This document shows, in pieces, positions 35,429 through 46,273 of a stretch of 64,000 bases of DNA; the first letter of the stretch is position 1, and every line of letters starts with the position of its first letter. Source of the DNA: Candidatus Pantoea deserta (GTDB taxonomy: Bacteria; Pseudomonadota; Gammaproteobacteria; Enterobacterales; Enterobacteriaceae). The stretch spans positions 1-64,000 of the forward strand of contig NZ_RMVG01000002.1 in NCBI RefSeq assembly GCF_003813865.1, in the 5' to 3' direction. The position numbers and the translations under genes are program-made. Under the pieces are notes generated by a model that ran no database searches, was not told the DNA's origin, and saw nothing but the letters and a program-made list of their open reading frames with translations.

Positions 35429-35491
35429 GAACGGCTTATTACAGTGCCCTGGCGGGGTTTTCGTTTCAGAGATTTTTTGAGAGGAATGGCA

Positions 35492-36691
35492 ATGTCGCAA
35501 TACCGTACCTTCACCGCGGCGGATGCCGTTGAATATGCCAGAGAATTTGGCGGCGTGGACGATCCGGCCTCGCTGAGCGAGGCGCAAGAGATTGGTGACG
35601 GTAATCTCAACCTGGTCTTTAAAATTTTCGACCGTCAGGGAAAGAGTCGGGTTATCGTCAAGCAGGCGCTGCCTTATGTGCGTTGCGTCGGCGAATCCTG
35701 GCCGCTGACGCTGGATCGCGCGCGGCTGGAAGCGGAAACCCTGACTGAGCACTACAAATATTGCCCGCAGCACACCGTTAAGGTGACGCATTACGATCCC
35801 CAGCTGGCGGTGATGGTGATGGAGGATCTCTCCAGCCATCGCATCTGGCGCGGAGAGCTGGTAAAAGGCGCTTATTACCCGCAGGCCGCGGCGCAGCTGG
35901 GGGAATATCTGGCGCAGACGCTGTTCCATACCTCTGATTTTGTGCTGCATCCCCACCAAAAAAAGGCGGAAGTGGCGCGCTTTATCAACCCCGAAATGTG
36001 CGAAATCACGGAGGATCTGTTCTTTAACGATCCCTATACCGATCATGCGCGCAACAACTATCCACAGGCGCTGGAGCCGCTGGCCGCCAGTTTGCGCACC
36101 GACGACGCGCTGAAGATCGCCGTCGCCGGATTAAAGCATCGCTTTTTCGCCCATGCCGAAGCGCTGCTGCACGGCGACATTCACAGCGGCTCTGTTTTCG
36201 TTGCCGACAACAGCCTGAAAGCCATTGACGCCGAGTTTGGCTATTTTGGTCCCATCGGCTTCGATGTGGGCACGGCGCTGGGCAACCTGCTGATCAACTA
36301 CTGCGGTCTGCCAGGCCTGTTGCCGCCGCGCGAGGCGGCGGAAGGGCGCGAGCTGCGGCTCAACGACGTTCGCGAGGTGTGGAACACCTTTGCCGCGCGC
36401 TTCCTGGCGCTGGCGGAAGCGAAGACCTCAGATGTCGCGCTGGCATATCCCGGCTATGCGCAGGCGTTTCTGCGCAAGGTGTGGGCCGATACCATCGGCT
36501 ATTGCGGCACCGAGTTGATTCGCCGCACCGTCGGCATGTCGCACGTCGCGGATATGAAGCTGATTAAAGATGAGGCGATGCGCACCGAATGCATTCGCAG
36601 CTGTATTACGCTGGGACGCACGCTGATTCTGGCGGCCGATCATGTGGAAGATGTCGATGCGCTGATTGCGCGCATTCGCCAGGCCGGTTAG
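35492..36691 (+). CDS. mtnK: 5-methylthioribose kinase
   Basis: This 399-residue kinase of the aminoglycoside-phosphotransferase-like fold phosphorylates methylthioribose released by the Pfs/MTN nucleosidase. The catalytic loop reads [12 protein letters not shown] and the metal-binding region [17 protein letters not shown] 35492 follows GAGAGGAA; the frame extends 16 codons upstream without support. It feeds MtnA and then MtnBCD. The nucleosidase is not in the window. Confidence 0.95.
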   Translation: MSQYRTFTAADAVEYAREFGGVDDPASLSEAQEIGDGNLNLVFKIFDRQGKSRVIVKQALPYVRCVGESWPLTLDRARLEAETLTEHYKYCPQHTVKVTHYDPQLAVMVMEDLSSHRIWRGELVKGAYYPQAAAQLGEYLAQTLFHTSDFVLHPHQKKAEVARFINPEMCEITEDLFFNDPYTDHARNNYPQALEPLAASLRTDDALKIAVAGLKHRFFAHAEALLHGDIHSGSVFVADNSLKAIDAEFGYFGPIGFDVGTALGNLLINYCGLPGLLPPREAAEGRELRLNDVREVWNTFAARFLALAEAKTSDVALAYPGYAQAFLRKVWADTIGYCGTELIRRTVGMSHVADMKLIKDEAMRTECIRSCITLGRTLILAADHVEDVDALIARIRQAG

Positions 36692-36788
36692 GGCTGAGGA
36701 TTTATTTTTATCGTTGATGGGGCAGGGACCGAAGAGCGACGCCTGGCGCGACAGGGAAAAATCCAGAAAGCGCTGTCGCCCAGCGCAG

Positions 36789-36868
36789 CGCGCGAATAGT
36801 CGCTGTTCGCGCGGGCCGGGCTGGCATGGACGCCGTTTGTACCGCTTGCGGGCGACTATGCCGCCCGC
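36789..36868. other. Two hairpins in the mtnK-fadE gap
   Basis: Within the 205-bp gap between convergent mtnK and fadE, an 8-bp perfect stem (36789-36796 with 36806-36813) and a 7-bp perfect stem (36848-36854 with 36862-36868) are present. Neither has a T-run. They may end one or both transcripts; otherwise I see nothing in this gap. Confidence 0.4.
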
Positions 36869-36896
36869 GCAAACGCCTTGCTCGCTAACCGCAGTG

Positions 36897-39344
36897 TTAC
36901 GCCGCCTCGCTTTCCCGCGTCGCCTTCATCACGGGCTGCTTCACCGGCACCGCCAGCGCATCCGCGTCAAACTCATCTACGTTGATAGCGCGCAGGCGAC
37001 TCGCCTCGGCACGGGTCAGCACCTCGGCTTCCGCCGCGTCGATCCAGCCTGCTTTCAGCGCCTGCTGCGCCAGCGCGTCCAGTCGGGTAAATGAGAAGTG
37101 CTGTTTCTGCTGTTTGCACAGACGATCGTGGATCGCTTCCGCCGCCATCACCTCCTGCAAGGCCTGCTCCAGCTGGCCCGCCGGATTATGCTCGCTCGGC
37201 GTCAGATACTGGCCGCGTCCCAGACGCGTACGCGTCGCGGAAGGCAGTTGCAGCAGCTTCGCCAGCTTGTGGTCCAGACGATCGCTCGGCGCCGGGCAGT
37301 GCTTACCGCCAGCAAAAATCATCATACGCAGCGCGCCAGCCGCCAGCGGACTGGGGAAGTTGCGCAGCAGATCCTCAATCGCCTGCTCAGCCTGATGTAA
37401 GGCATCCTGCACGCCCCAGTGCACCAGCGGCAGATCCGCCTCGTGGCGGCCTTCATCGTCATAGCGCTTCAGGGTGGCTGAGGCGAGATAGAGCTGGCTC
37501 AGCACATCCCCCAGACGCGCCGAGATGCGTTCGCGACGTTTCAGGCTGCCGCCCAGCACCGCCATCGACACGTCAGCCAGCAGGGCCAGGTTGGCGCTCA
37601 GGCGGTTGAGATGCTGGTAATAGCGGCGCGTGACGTCGCGCGTCGGCGAGGCGCTGCCGCGTCCGGCGGTCAGGCCGAGCCACAGGCTGCGCACGGCGTT
37701 GCTGCCTACATAGCCGATATGGCTGAACAGCGCGCTGTCAAAAGCGTTAAGATCGTGGCTGGCCGCCGCCGCCATCTCTTTCAGCACGAACGGATGGCAG
37801 CGGATTGCGCCCTGGCCGAAGATGATCATGCTGCGCGTCAGGATGTTCGCGCCTTCTACCGTAATGGCGATAGGCGCGCCCTGATAGGCGCGGGCGAGGA
37901 AGTTATTGCGGCCCAGCATAATGCCTTTGCCGCCCGCAATATCCATCGCATCCACGATAGCGCGCTGGCCGCGATGGGTGCAGTGGTATTTTACAATCGC
38001 CGACAGCACCGCCGGTTTTTCACCCTGCATAATGCCGGTAGTGATCAGCGTGGCGGCGGCGTCCATAACGTAGGCGTTGCCGGCAATGCGCGCCAGCGGC
38101 TCCTCAATGCCTTCCATCTTGCCGATAGAGACTTTGAACTGACGGCGAATATGCGCATAAGCCCCGGTCGCCAGCGCCAGACTTTTCAGGCTGCCGGTGG
38201 AGTTAGAGGGCAGGGTAATACCGCGTCCGACGGACAGGCACTCGACCAGCATACGCCAGCCCTGACCGGCCATCTGCGGTCCGCCGATGATAAAATCGAT
38301 CGGCACAAAAATATCCTTGCCGCGTGTCGGGCCGTTCTGGAACGGCACGTTAAGCGGAAAGTGGCGCTTGCCGATCTCTACGCCTGGGGTGCTGGTGGGG
38401 ATCAGCGCGCAGGTAATGCCCAGCGACTCGGTGTCGCCCAGAAGGCGATCGGGATCGGAGAGCTTAAAGGCCAGACCCAGCACGGTCGCCACCGGCGCCA
38501 GCGTAATGTAGCGCTTGTTCCAGGTCAGGCGCATGCCCAGCACCTGTTTGCCCTGCCATTCCCCCATACAGACCACGCCGGTGTCAGGAATCGATCCCGC
38601 GTCGGAACCCGCTTCCGGGCTGGTCAGCGCAAAGCAGGGAATGTCCTCGCCGCGCGCCAGTCGCGGCAGGTAGTGTTTTTTCTGTTCGTCAGTGCCGTAA
38701 TGTTGCAGCAGTTCGCCGGGGCCGAGTGAGTTAGGCACGCCCACGGTGATGGCCAGAATGCCCGACACGCCCGCCAGCTTTTGCAGCACGCGCGCCTGCG
38801 CATAGGCGGAAAATTCCAGTCCGCCATACTCTTTCTTGATAATCATGGCGAAGAAACGCTGCTCTTTCAGCCAGGCCCAGAGTTCCGGCGGCAGATCGGC
38901 CATTTCATGAGTGATCTGAAAATCGTTCGCCATGCGGCAGGCTTCTTCAACCGGGCCATCAAGAAACGCCTGCTCTTCCGGCGTCAGGCGCGGCTGAGGA
39001 TAGTTATGCAGCTTCTGCCAGTCGGGCTTGCCCTGAAACAGATCGCCTTCCCACCAGGTGGTGCCGGCGTCGATGGCCTCTTTCTCGGTGCGCGACATCG
39101 GCGGCATCACCTGCTGAAAGCGCTGCAACATCGGCTTTGAGAACATTGAGCGACGCATGGTCGGCAGGTTAAAAGGCAGCAGAATAATCGCCAGCGGCAG
39201 CAGCAGCCAGGGCGTCCAGACCTGCGCCGCTGACCAGGCTGCGGTCCACAACAGCAGAATGGCGCTGCTCGCCGCCAGAGAGACGCGGTGGTAGAACAGG
39301 GCGCTGATCAACACCAGCGTCGCAAGTATCGACACAACTATCAT
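36897..39344 (-). CDS. fadE: Acyl-CoA dehydrogenase FadE
   Basis: FadE catalyses the first dehydrogenation of fatty-acid beta-oxidation. The 815-residue product (814 in E. coli) has two N-terminal hydrophobic segments (about 1-60), then an acyl-CoA dehydrogenase core with [37 protein letters not shown] and the C-terminal FAD-binding region ([19 protein letters not shown]). ATG 39344 ([11 protein letters not shown]) follows CGGAG at 8 nt and matches E. coli; the frame extends 25 codons upstream across the FadR site. It is regulated by FadR through 39365-39381. Confidence 0.96.
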   Translation of the reverse strand: MIVVSILATLVLISALFYHRVSLAASSAILLLWTAAWSAAQVWTPWLLLPLAIILLPFNLPTMRRSMFSKPMLQRFQQVMPPMSRTEKEAIDAGTTWWEGDLFQGKPDWQKLHNYPQPRLTPEEQAFLDGPVEEACRMANDFQITHEMADLPPELWAWLKEQRFFAMIIKKEYGGLEFSAYAQARVLQKLAGVSGILAITVGVPNSLGPGELLQHYGTDEQKKHYLPRLARGEDIPCFALTSPEAGSDAGSIPDTGVVCMGEWQGKQVLGMRLTWNKRYITLAPVATVLGLAFKLSDPDRLLGDTESLGITCALIPTSTPGVEIGKRHFPLNVPFQNGPTRGKDIFVPIDFIIGGPQMAGQGWRMLVECLSVGRGITLPSNSTGSLKSLALATGAYAHIRRQFKVSIGKMEGIEEPLARIAGNAYVMDAAATLITTGIMQGEKPAVLSAIVKYHCTHRGQRAIVDAMDIAGGKGIMLGRNNFLARAYQGAPIAITVEGANILTRSMIIFGQGAIRCHPFVLKEMAAAASHDLNAFDSALFSHIGYVGSNAVRSLWLGLTAGRGSASPTRDVTRRYYQHLNRLSANLALLADVSMAVLGGSLKRRERISARLGDVLSQLYLASATLKRYDDEGRHEADLPLVHWGVQDALHQAEQAIEDLLRNFPSPLAAGALRMMIFAGGKHCPAPSDRLDHKLAKLLQLPSATRTRLGRGQYLTPSEHNPAGQLEQALQEVMAAEAIHDRLCKQQKQHFSFTRLDALAQQALKAGWIDAAEAEVLTRAEASRLRAINVDEFDADALAVPVKQPVMKATRESEAA

Positions 39345-39364
39345 AATCACAGCTCCGTAGTAGT

Positions 39365-39381
39365 AAGAGGTCTGACCTGTT
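39365..39381. promoter_or_regulatory. FadR operator of fadE
   Basis: AAGAGGTCTGACCTGTT is a 17-bp near-palindrome centred on T39373 with the GGTCnGACC core of FadR sites and a single arm mismatch. It lies about 20 bp before the fadE start codon, so long-chain acyl-CoA would relieve repression. Confidence 0.85.
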
Positions 39382-39568
39382 ATTGGTAGAGGTGTATGAT
39401 ACCGGGCGGCAATTAGCAATTTGTTTACATCGCAATTACAACCTCACTCACAAAATCGCCTCGTTCTCTGTCCCAGACCAACGGGGTTTCGCGCGGCGCA
39501 TGCTTTGCGGCAACCCGGCATTCCGTTAAACTTGCAGAGTCACTCTTTTACTAACAAGGACATCCCCT

Positions 39569-40147
39569 ATGTACCAGGACATCATTCGCTCTGAGCTGAA
39601 TGAAGCAGCGGATACGCTTAATAAATTCCTCAGCGATGAGGCGAATATTCATGCGATTCAGCGCGCGGCGGTGCTGCTGGCCGATAGCTTTAAAGCAGGC
39701 GGCAAAGTGCTCTCCTGCGGCAATGGCGGCTCACACTGTGACGCCATGCACTTTGCGGAAGAGCTGACCGGACGCTATCGCGAGAACCGCCCCGGCTACC
39801 CGGCGATTGCCATCTCCGACGTCAGCCATCTCTCCTGCGTCAGCAACGATTTCGGCTATGACTATGTTTTCTCGCGTTACATCGAGGCGGTTGGCCGTCC
39901 GGGCGACGTGCTGCTGGGACTGTCCACCTCCGGCAACTCGGCCAATATCATTAAGGCGATTGAGGCCGCGCGCGCGCAGGGCATGAAGGTCATTACGCTG
40001 ACCGGCAAAGACGGCGGCAAAATGGCGGGCACGGCGGACATCGAGATTCGCGTGCCGCACTTCGGCTATGCCGACCGCATTCAGGAGATCCACATTAAAG
40101 TGATCCATATCCTGATGCTGCTGATTGAAAAAGAGATGGTGAAATAG
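39569..40147 (+). CDS. gmhA: Sedoheptulose-7-phosphate isomerase
   Basis: GmhA (LpcA) makes D-glycero-D-manno-heptose 7-phosphate, the first step to the heptose of the LPS inner core. The 192-residue SIS-domain protein (192 in E. coli) has the [20 protein letters not shown] active-site segment and [16 protein letters not shown] precedes the ATG. It is divergent from fadE and followed by a terminator and yafJ, as in E. coli. Confidence 0.97.
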   Translation: MYQDIIRSELNEAADTLNKFLSDEANIHAIQRAAVLLADSFKAGGKVLSCGNGGSHCDAMHFAEELTGRYRENRPGYPAIAISDVSHLSCVSNDFGYDYVFSRYIEAVGRPGDVLLGLSTSGNSANIIKAIEAARAQGMKVITLTGKDGGKMAGTADIEIRVPHFGYADRIQEIHIKVIHILMLLIEKEMVK

Positions 40148-40154
40148 AGACGCT

Positions 40155-40185
40155 GGCCGCCGGCAAGCAGGCTGGCGGTCTTTTT
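40155..40185 (+). terminator. Terminator of gmhA
   Basis: A 10-pair stem (40155-40164 with 40171-40180, two G-U pairs) with loop AAGCAG is followed by five T. It lies 8 nt after the gmhA stop. Confidence 0.7.
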
Positions 40186-40201
40186 GACTAAGGCGGTAGC
40201 T

Positions 40202-40969
40202 ATGTGCGAATTGCTCGGGATGAGCGCCAATGTGCCAACCGACATCTGTTTCAGTTTTACCGGCCTGGTGCAGCGCGGCGGCGGAACCGGGCCGCATAAG
40301 GATGGCTGGGGCATTACCTTTTATGAAGACAAAGGGTGCCGCACCTTTAAGGATCCGCTGCCCAGCTATAACTCGCCGATTGCGCGCCTGGTGCAGGAGT
40401 ATCCGATTAAGTCTCATTCGGTGGTGGCGCATATTCGCCAGGCGAATCGCGGACAGGTGTCGCTGGAAAATACCCATCCCTTTACCCGCGAGCTGTGGGG
40501 GCGCAACTGGACCTATGCTCACAACGGTCAGCTGAAAGGCTATCGCCAGCTGGAAACCGGCCATTTTCGACCGGTTGGCGAAACCGACAGCGAAAAGGCA
40601 TTTTGCTGGATCCTGCACAAGCTGGCGACGCGCTACCCGCGCACGCCCGCTAACTGGCCGGCGGTGTTTCGCTATGTGGCGGAACTGGCGGGAGAGCTGC
40701 GGCAGAAGGGGGTCTTTAATATGCTGCTGTCGGACGGACGCTATCTGATGGCGTTTTGCTCCACCAATCTTTACTGGATCACGCGGCGCGCGCCGTTCGG
40801 CAAAGCGCAGCTGCTCGATCAGGACGTAGAGATTGATTTTCAGCAGCACACCACCGCCAACGACGTGGTCACGGTGATCGCGACGCAGCCGCTGACGGGA
40901 AATGAAACCTGGCACCGCATCGTGCCAGGTGAGTGGGCGTTATTCTGCCTTGGAGAGCGCCAGGAATGA
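40202..40969 (+). CDS. yafJ: YafJ, class II glutamine amidotransferase-like protein
   Basis: This 255-residue protein begins [14 protein letters not shown], so removal of Met exposes the N-terminal Cys2 nucleophile of class II glutamine amidotransferases. [15 protein letters not shown] and the [13 protein letters not shown] segment complete the glutaminase site. The acceptor is unknown. The ATG at 40202 is fixed by this Cys and by an AAGG upstream. The 3' end overlaps that of yafK by 30 nt on the opposite strand. Confidence 0.92.
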   Translation: MCELLGMSANVPTDICFSFTGLVQRGGGTGPHKDGWGITFYEDKGCRTFKDPLPSYNSPIARLVQEYPIKSHSVVAHIRQANRGQVSLENTHPFTRELWGRNWTYAHNGQLKGYRQLETGHFRPVGETDSEKAFCWILHKLATRYPRTPANWPAVFRYVAELAGELRQKGVFNMLLSDGRYLMAFCSTNLYWITRRAPFGKAQLLDQDVEIDFQQHTTANDVVTVIATQPLTGNETWHRIVPGEWALFCLGERQE

Positions 40970-41683
40970 TTTAGAGGCGGCGACGGGATTGACCATCACC
41001 GGGCTGCCGTTCATCACATAGCTGCCGCTGGCGACATTGACCGTCGGCGGCTGATGATACTTCGCGAAGTAAGCATAGCCGGGTTGCAGCTCGCGCCAGA
41101 AGCTGGCGTAGGTCGAGTAACGGTGACGCTGCATATTGCTGTCGGTCATGCGGAACGGGAAGATGTTGATGTCCACCTGCGGCTGGCCGTTACGCAGCGC
41201 CGCGTTCACGTAGCTAAAGATCTCATCCATATAGGCGTCAGTCATGGCGTAGCAGCCGATCGACTTACAATCGCCGTGAATCATCAGATAGTTGCCGGTA
41301 TAGGCGTGGTCGCGGTCGTACTGATTAGGGAAACCGACGTTGATCGCGCGATAAAAACGGCTGTCTGGCTTGAGCTGATTCAGCCTGACGCTGTAAAACC
41401 CTTCCGGACTCTTAAAATCGCCTTCGCGACGTTTCGGGCCGAGACCGCCGGAAAAGTTACAGATGCGATAGGTATCCAGCAGGCGAAACTCATTGCCGAT
41501 TTTGCCGTACAGCTCCAGCGTACGTTCTTCCTTGAAAATCTGAATATAAACTGGCGTGCCAAGTAACTGTTTCTTTAATTCTTTGCTCACCGCTGTCGAC
41601 GTCTGCTGTGTCGGTTCGGGAGTCATTGCCATGCTGAGGGCTGGCATTAAAATCATCGCAAACAGAAGTGCGATTTTGCCCAT
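40940..41683 (-). CDS. yafK: YafK (DpaA/LdtF), L,D-transpeptidase-fold protein
   Basis: This 247-residue exported protein (246 in E. coli) has a signal peptide (about 1-19) and a YkuD/L,D-transpeptidase domain with His136 (MIHGDCK) and catalytic Cys144 (SIGCYAMTD). In E. coli the protein (LdtF/DpaA) detaches Braun's lipoprotein from peptidoglycan. ATG 41683 gives [17 protein letters not shown]; the longer upstream frame crosses the dinB promoter region. It is divergent from dinB. Confidence 0.93.
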   Translation of the reverse strand: MGKIALLFAMILMPALSMAMTPEPTQQTSTAVSKELKKQLLGTPVYIQIFKEERTLELYGKIGNEFRLLDTYRICNFSGGLGPKRREGDFKSPEGFYSVRLNQLKPDSRFYRAINVGFPNQYDRDHAYTGNYLMIHGDCKSIGCYAMTDAYMDEIFSYVNAALRNGQPQVDINIFPFRMTDSNMQRHRYSTYASFWRELQPGYAYFAKYHQPPTVNVASGSYVMNGSPVMVNPVAASKSFLALSKAE

Positions 41684-41910
41684 GCTGTGTGTACCTTGAG
41701 TGAGGAAGAACGGTGACGCAAAATGCGTCTCAGACTTGCATAATCGGAAAACTCCGCTACCGCAGCGCAACATTAGCATTGTCTGTTTTTTTATCAAGAC
41801 GCCGCTGGGTAAATTCGCGCTTTCCTGAGGTGTTGACGGCCAAAAATTTGTAAACTTTAGTCGCGCAATACGCAACGCCGTTTTATCCGCTGATACGCCA
41901 CAATTTTTGC

Positions 41911-41930
41911 ATCTGTACATCTATACAGTA
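41911..41930 (+). promoter_or_regulatory. LexA (SOS) box of dinB
   Basis: CTGTACATCTATACAG at 41913-41928 matches the LexA consensus CTGT-N8-ACAG, and the flanking TA on the right extends the match. It lies about 40 bp before the dinB start. Confidence 0.9.
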
Positions 41931-41966
41931 TCATAAGGTGTGACGAAAACCGGACGGCGAGCAAGC

Positions 41967-43019
41967 GTGAAAATCATACATGTCGATATGGACTGCTTCT
42001 ATGCAGCGGTGGAGATGCGCGATAATCCAGCATTGCGCGACATTCCCATTGCCATTGGCGGCAGCCGCGAACGACGCGGCGTGATCAGCACGGCGAACTA
42101 TCCGGCGCGCAAATATGGCGTGCGCAGCGCTATGCCGACCGCGATGGCGCTGAAACTGTGTCCGCACCTGAAGCTGTTACCGGGGCGTTTTGACGCCTAT
42201 AAGCAAGCCTCGCAGCAGATCCGCGACATATTTCTGCGCTATACCCCGCTTATCGAACCGCTCTCTCTCGACGAGGCCTATCTGGACGTCACCGACAGCC
42301 AACACTGTCACGGCTCCGCCACGCTGATCGCCCGCGAGATCCGCCAGACCATTTTTCAGGAGACGGGGCTGACCGCCTCGGCGGGCATTGCGCCGATTAA
42401 GTTTCTCGCCAAGATAGCCTCCGATCTTAATAAACCAGACGGGCAGTACGTGATTACGCCGCAGGAGATGCCCGACTTTTTGCTGTCGCTGCCGCTGGCG
42501 AAAATTCCCGGCGTCGGCAAAGTAGCCACAAAAAAGCTGGAGGAGATGGGACTCTATACCTGCGCAGACGTACAGAAAGCCGACGTCGCCCAGCTTCTCA
42601 AGCGCTTCGGCAAATTCGGCCGCGTGCTGTGGGAGCGCAGCCACGGCATCGACGAGCGCGGTGTGGTGGTGGAGCGCGAGCGCAAATCCGTTGGCGTCGA
42701 GCGCACGCTGGCGGAAGATATTCACAGCTGGGAAGCCTGCCTGGAGATTATCGACTTTCTCTACGCGGAGCTGGAGCGTCGTCTGACGCAGGTGCGGCCC
42801 GACAGGCAGATTGCGCGGCAGGGCGTCAAACTCAAGTTCAACGATTTTCAGCTCACCACGCAGGAGCATATCTGGCCGGAGCTGAATAAAGAGGATCTGA
42901 TCGCCGTGGCGCGTAAAACCTGGGATGAGCGGCGCGCCGGGCGCGGCGTGCGGCTGGTGGGATTGCACGTCACGCTGCTCGATCCGCAGCTGGAGCGGCA
43001 GCTGCTGCTGGGGCTGTAA
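41967..43019 (+). CDS. dinB: DNA polymerase IV (Y-family translesion polymerase)
   Basis: Pol IV bypasses minor-groove adducts and contributes to SOS mutagenesis. The 350-residue product (351 in E. coli) has [12 protein letters not shown] with catalytic Asp7 and [11 protein letters not shown] with the second carboxylates, and ends in QLLLGL, the beta-clamp binding tail. I chose GTG 41967 (VKIIHVDMD), matching E. coli; GTG 41940 in frame has a ribosome-binding site too close to it. A LexA box lies upstream. It is the last gene of the E. coli-like yafV-dinB block. Confidence 0.94.
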   Translation: MKIIHVDMDCFYAAVEMRDNPALRDIPIAIGGSRERRGVISTANYPARKYGVRSAMPTAMALKLCPHLKLLPGRFDAYKQASQQIRDIFLRYTPLIEPLSLDEAYLDVTDSQHCHGSATLIAREIRQTIFQETGLTASAGIAPIKFLAKIASDLNKPDGQYVITPQEMPDFLLSLPLAKIPGVGKVATKKLEEMGLYTCADVQKADVAQLLKRFGKFGRVLWERSHGIDERGVVVERERKSVGVERTLAEDIHSWEACLEIIDFLYAELERRLTQVRPDRQIARQGVKLKFNDFQLTTQEHIWPELNKEDLIAVARKTWDERRAGRGVRLVGLHVTLLDPQLERQLLLGL

Positions 43020-43134
43020 TGAGCAGGAAAAAATCAGTGGCGGCGCGGCATTATGGGGCAGTGCCAGCGCGGATAGTCTCGCCCGATCGCAAAACCGCTG
43101 TTCGTCACCCCTGACCGCTCGGCCTGCGCCAGTC

Positions 43135-43156
43135 CGCACCTCATCCTTGAGGTGCG
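43135..43156. terminator. Perfect hairpin in the dinB-tas gap
   Basis: A perfect 9-bp stem (43135-43143 with 43148-43156) with a TCCT loop lies between convergent dinB and tas. It has no T-run, so a role in termination is uncertain. The rest of this 235-bp gap holds nothing recognisable. Confidence 0.45.
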
Positions 43157-43254
43157 CCCGTATCGGGCCAGCGCACAGCGTTGTTCAAACACGCTCCCGG
43201 CGTTTTTGCGCTTTGCTCTTCGGCTTGCTAAGCCATGGCGCCGTCTGTGAAAGC

Positions 43255-44295
43255 TTAAGGCGCCGGATAGGTGTAACGGCGGTGAATCGCCTCCAGCGCG
43301 TCCAGCACTTCGGCATCCAGCGTCAGATTAAAGCTGTCGATATTGGTTTTCAGCTGATCAAGGGTGGTGGCGCCCAGCAGCGTGCTGGCCACAAACGGCT
43401 GCTGACGAACATAGGCCAGCGCCATCTGCGACGGATCCAGCTGGTGCTTCTGCGCCAGCGCCACATATTCCGCAATGGCCTGCTGCGACTGTTCGCTGCT
43501 GTAGCGCGTAAAACGGCTAAACAGCGTATTGCGCGCGCCGGCCGGTTTCGCGCCGTTCAGATACTTGCCGCTCAGCGTGCCGAACGCGAGGCTGGAGTAG
43601 GCCAGCAGCTCTACGCCCTCATGCTGGCTAATCTCGGCCAGTCCTACCTCGAAGCTGCGGTTCAGCAGGCTGTAGGGATTCTGAATGGTGACAATGCGCG
43701 GCAGCTCGTGTTTTTCCGCCAGCTGTAAATAACGCATCACGCCCCAGGCGGTTTCATTGGACACGCCGATATAGCGGATCTTGCCCGCGCGCACCTGCTC
43801 GGCCAGCGCTTCCAGCGTCTCCAGCAGCGTAACCGGAATGGTGTTTTCGCTGTACTGATAGCCCAGCTTGCCGAAATAGTTGGTCTGGCGCTGCGGCCAG
43901 TGCAGCTGGTAGAGATCGAGGTAGTCGGTATTGAGACGCTTCAGGCTGGCATCCAGCGCTTCGCGGATATTTTTGCGATCCAGCGCCTGATGCGGACGAA
44001 TAGAGGCGTCAGCGCCGCGAACCGGGCCGGAAACCTTGCTGGCGAGGATTACTTTGTCGCGACTGCCGCGCTTCTTCAGCCAGCTGCCGATGTACTGTTC
44101 GGTCAAACCCTGGGTTTCCGGGCGCGGCGGCACCGGGTACATTTCAGCGGTATCGATAAAGTTAATGCCGCTGGCGATGGCGAAATCGAGCTGCTCATGG
44201 GCGTCGGCTTCGCTGTTCTGTTCACCAAAGGTCATGGTTCCTAATCCCAGCTGACTCACTTCCAGCGTGCTATGAGGGATGCGGTGATAGTGCAT
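43255..44295 (-). CDS. tas: Tas, aldo-keto reductase family protein
   Basis: This 346-residue protein (346 in E. coli) is the aldo-keto reductase Tas. The AKR features are GLGTMTFG at the N-terminus, NFIDTAEMYP with the catalytic Asp and Tyr, LDLYQLHWP and the NADPH-binding end (YVRQQPFVASTLLGATTLDQL). Its natural substrate is unknown; in E. coli it can complement prephenate dehydrogenase-deficient strains. Neighbours ygdR, ygdQ and mutH on the same strand reproduce the E. coli order. Confidence 0.95.
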   Translation of the reverse strand: MHYHRIPHSTLEVSQLGLGTMTFGEQNSEADAHEQLDFAIASGINFIDTAEMYPVPPRPETQGLTEQYIGSWLKKRGSRDKVILASKVSGPVRGADASIRPHQALDRKNIREALDASLKRLNTDYLDLYQLHWPQRQTNYFGKLGYQYSENTIPVTLLETLEALAEQVRAGKIRYIGVSNETAWGVMRYLQLAEKHELPRIVTIQNPYSLLNRSFEVGLAEISQHEGVELLAYSSLAFGTLSGKYLNGAKPAGARNTLFSRFTRYSSEQSQQAIAEYVALAQKHQLDPSQMALAYVRQQPFVASTLLGATTLDQLKTNIDSFNLTLDAEVLDALEAIHRRYTYPAP

Positions 44296-44390
44296 AGCCG
44301 TCTTCCTTATTCTTATGGAATGTAATGGTGCGTCCTGTTGGACTATAGCGCGTCAGTCAGCGGGGAAGGAAGTGGGGAAAATCGGGGAAA

Positions 44391-44422
44391 TCGCCTGTCC
44401 AGACAAATTACCGGGCAGGCGA
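44391..44422 (-). terminator. Possible terminator of ygdR
   Basis: TCGCCTG (44391-44397) pairs with CAGGCGA (44416-44422) 14 nt past the ygdR stop. The loop is long and only short T-runs follow on the minus strand. Confidence 0.35.
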
Positions 44423-44435
44423 CTTAAAAAGGCAC

Positions 44436-44654
44436 TTAACGCTCAATAATGGTCGACACTTCGTCGCCATTAATCTGTACTTCATGACCGGACTGATCGA
44501 CATATTTCACCAGGCCCGTTTCTTTATCGATGGTCGGCTTGCCTTCCGTCATGATCATCTGTCCATCTTTGGTTGCCATAACATAATCTGAGCTGCATCC
44601 GCTCAGGGTCGCCACGGCCAACATCAATACTGCTACGCTTGCCAACTCTCTCAT
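44436..44654 (-). CDS. ygdR: YgdR, small DUF903 lipoprotein
   Basis: This 72-residue lipoprotein (72 in E. coli) has a signal ending in the lipobox LSGC, then a YgdI/YgdR-type fold ([20 protein letters not shown]). Start at ATG 44654 behind GAGAGGAA; the longer frame adds a basic N-terminus with no support. It is probably anchored in an envelope membrane. Function unknown. It lies between ygdQ and tas. Confidence 0.92.
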   Translation of the reverse strand: MRELASVAVLMLAVATLSGCSSDYVMATKDGQMIMTEGKPTIDKETGLVKYVDQSGHEVQINGDEVSTIIER

Positions 44655-44797
44655 TACGTTTATTCCTCTCACTCCCGCCAGCCTGAAGGTTGCGCCAGCT
44701 GCGCGTGCCCTTTCACGGGCGCACAGCATCAACTGCAAAAAGTGTAGTAATAAATCGTTTTAGCGCGTTGCGTTATCGCATGAATCCGAAAATAAAC

Positions 44798-44816
44798 GGG
44801 CGGCTCATGGCCGCCC
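44798..44816 (-). terminator. Terminator of ygdQ
   Basis: A 7-bp GC stem (44798-44804 with 44810-44816, loop TCATG) is followed on the minus strand by GTTTATTTT. It lies 8 nt past the ygdQ stop. Confidence 0.75.
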
Positions 44817-44824
44817 TTGACTTT

Positions 44825-45535
44825 TTACGCCGCGTTTTTCTTGCTGCGCATCAGGTTAAGGCACTCCACGGCCATCGAGAAGAACATGGCGAAATAAATG
44901 TAACCTTTTGGTACATGCACTGCGAAGCTTTCGAGGATCAGGGTGAAGCCCACCAGAATCAAAAACGACAGAGCCAGCATTTTGATCGACGGGTGGCGAT
45001 CGACAAATTCGCCAATGGCCCGCGCGGCGAACATCATCATCAGCACGGCTATCACCACCGCCGCCATCATAATAAACAGGTGGTCAGAGAGTCCCACCGC
45101 GGTGATCACCGAATCCAGGCTAAAGATAATATCCAGCAGCATGATCTGCACAATCGCGCCGAGGAAAGAGTGAACGTTGGTTTTGTGCTCCTCTTCGCCG
45201 CCCTCAATGGTCTCGTGGATCTCCATGCTCGATTTCCACAGCAGAAACAGACCGCCGCCAAGCAGGATCAGGTCGCGCCATGAAAAGGCGTGATCGAACA
45301 GGGTAAAAACCGGATGGGTCAGACGCGCGACCCAGGCAATGGAGGCCAGCAGGCCGAGACGCATTAGCATCGCGCCCATCAGGCCCAGACGGCGGGCGCT
45401 GGCCTGCTGGTGTTTTGGCAGCTTCGCCACGACCAGCGACAGAAAAATAATATTATCAATGCCCAGAACCACTTCGAGGATGGTCAGCGTGCCCAGTGCC
45501 AGCCAGGCATTGGGATCGGTTATCCATTCAAACAT
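44825..45535 (-). CDS. ygdQ: YgdQ, TerC-family integral membrane protein
   Basis: This 236-residue TerC-family protein (237 in E. coli) has about seven membrane helices and the conserved acidic intramembrane motifs EVVLGIDNIIFLS and DIIFSLDSVITAVG, typical of metal-ion related TerC proteins. Start at ATG 45535 (MFEWITDPNAW) mirrors E. coli; a TTG four codons earlier is possible. Metal (manganese) export is suggested by relatives; no direct evidence here. Confidence 0.92.
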   Translation of the reverse strand: MFEWITDPNAWLALGTLTILEVVLGIDNIIFLSLVVAKLPKHQQASARRLGLMGAMLMRLGLLASIAWVARLTHPVFTLFDHAFSWRDLILLGGGLFLLWKSSMEIHETIEGGEEEHKTNVHSFLGAIVQIMLLDIIFSLDSVITAVGLSDHLFIMMAAVVIAVLMMMFAARAIGEFVDRHPSIKMLALSFLILVGFTLILESFAVHVPKGYIYFAMFFSMAVECLNLMRSKKNAA

Positions 45536-45595
45536 GCTTACACTCAATGTTAAACGAAAAGTAAACGGCGATTATACGCATGCGCTGATACGCAC

Positions 45596-46273
45596 TTACA
45601 GCAAAAAATGGCGCGCCAGCAGCGGGGCGGTAAAGCTCTTCTTCAGGTAAAACCCGCGCGGCAGCGTCATAATCGGCTCGCCATGTTCGCCAATGCCTTC
45701 GGTAAGCGCGCGGCTGTTAGCGGCTTTGGGCCGGATTTGCAGCCAGGCGCCGTGGCGGGCCGTAATGCGTTCAACCTGACCCAGCACGATCATATCCATC
45801 AGCTCTTCCCAGTCCTGACGCAGCATGCGCTCTTCTTCTTCATCTGGACTCCACAGCAGCGGCGCGCCGACGCGGCGCTGCGCGAGGGGAATGGCGCGGT
45901 CGCCCTCCACCGGGATCCACAGCACGCGCGCCAGCTTATGGCGCACATGGCTGGTTTCCCAGGTCACGCCGCTATTGCCGGTCAGGGGAGCGACGCAAAC
46001 AAAAGTGGTTTCCAGCGGTTTGCCCTGTGCATCAATGGGAATGGTTTTCAGCTCGATGCCGAGGTGGGCGAAGTCCTGTTCCGCCTTGCTGCCCGCGCTG
46101 GCGCCCAGATAGCGCTCCAGCAGCATGCCTACCCAGCCTTTATCTCGCTTCAGATCGGCAGGCATGGGCAGGCCGGCCTGACTGGCCAGGGTTTGCAGCG
46201 TCTGGCCCGCCAGCGCATGGGCGCGCGCCAGCAGGATCGCTTCATTTTCAGGCGGGGCAGGGAGTTGAACCAT
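45596..46273 (-). CDS. mutH: DNA mismatch repair endonuclease MutH
   Basis: MutH nicks the unmethylated GATC strand in methyl-directed mismatch repair after activation by MutS-MutL. The 225-residue product (229 in E. coli) keeps the catalytic Asp67, Glu74 and Lys76 in [11 protein letters not shown]. Start at ATG 46273 ([12 protein letters not shown]); the open frame further up runs into the DnaA-box region. Presence of MutH implies Dam methylation in this organism. Confidence 0.96.
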   Translation of the reverse strand: MVQLPAPPENEAILLARAHALAGQTLQTLASQAGLPMPADLKRDKGWVGMLLERYLGASAGSKAEQDFAHLGIELKTIPIDAQGKPLETTFVCVAPLTGNSGVTWETSHVRHKLARVLWIPVEGDRAIPLAQRRVGAPLLWSPDEEEERMLRQDWEELMDMIVLGQVERITARHGAWLQIRPKAANSRALTEGIGEHGEPIMTLPRGFYLKKSFTAPLLARHFLL

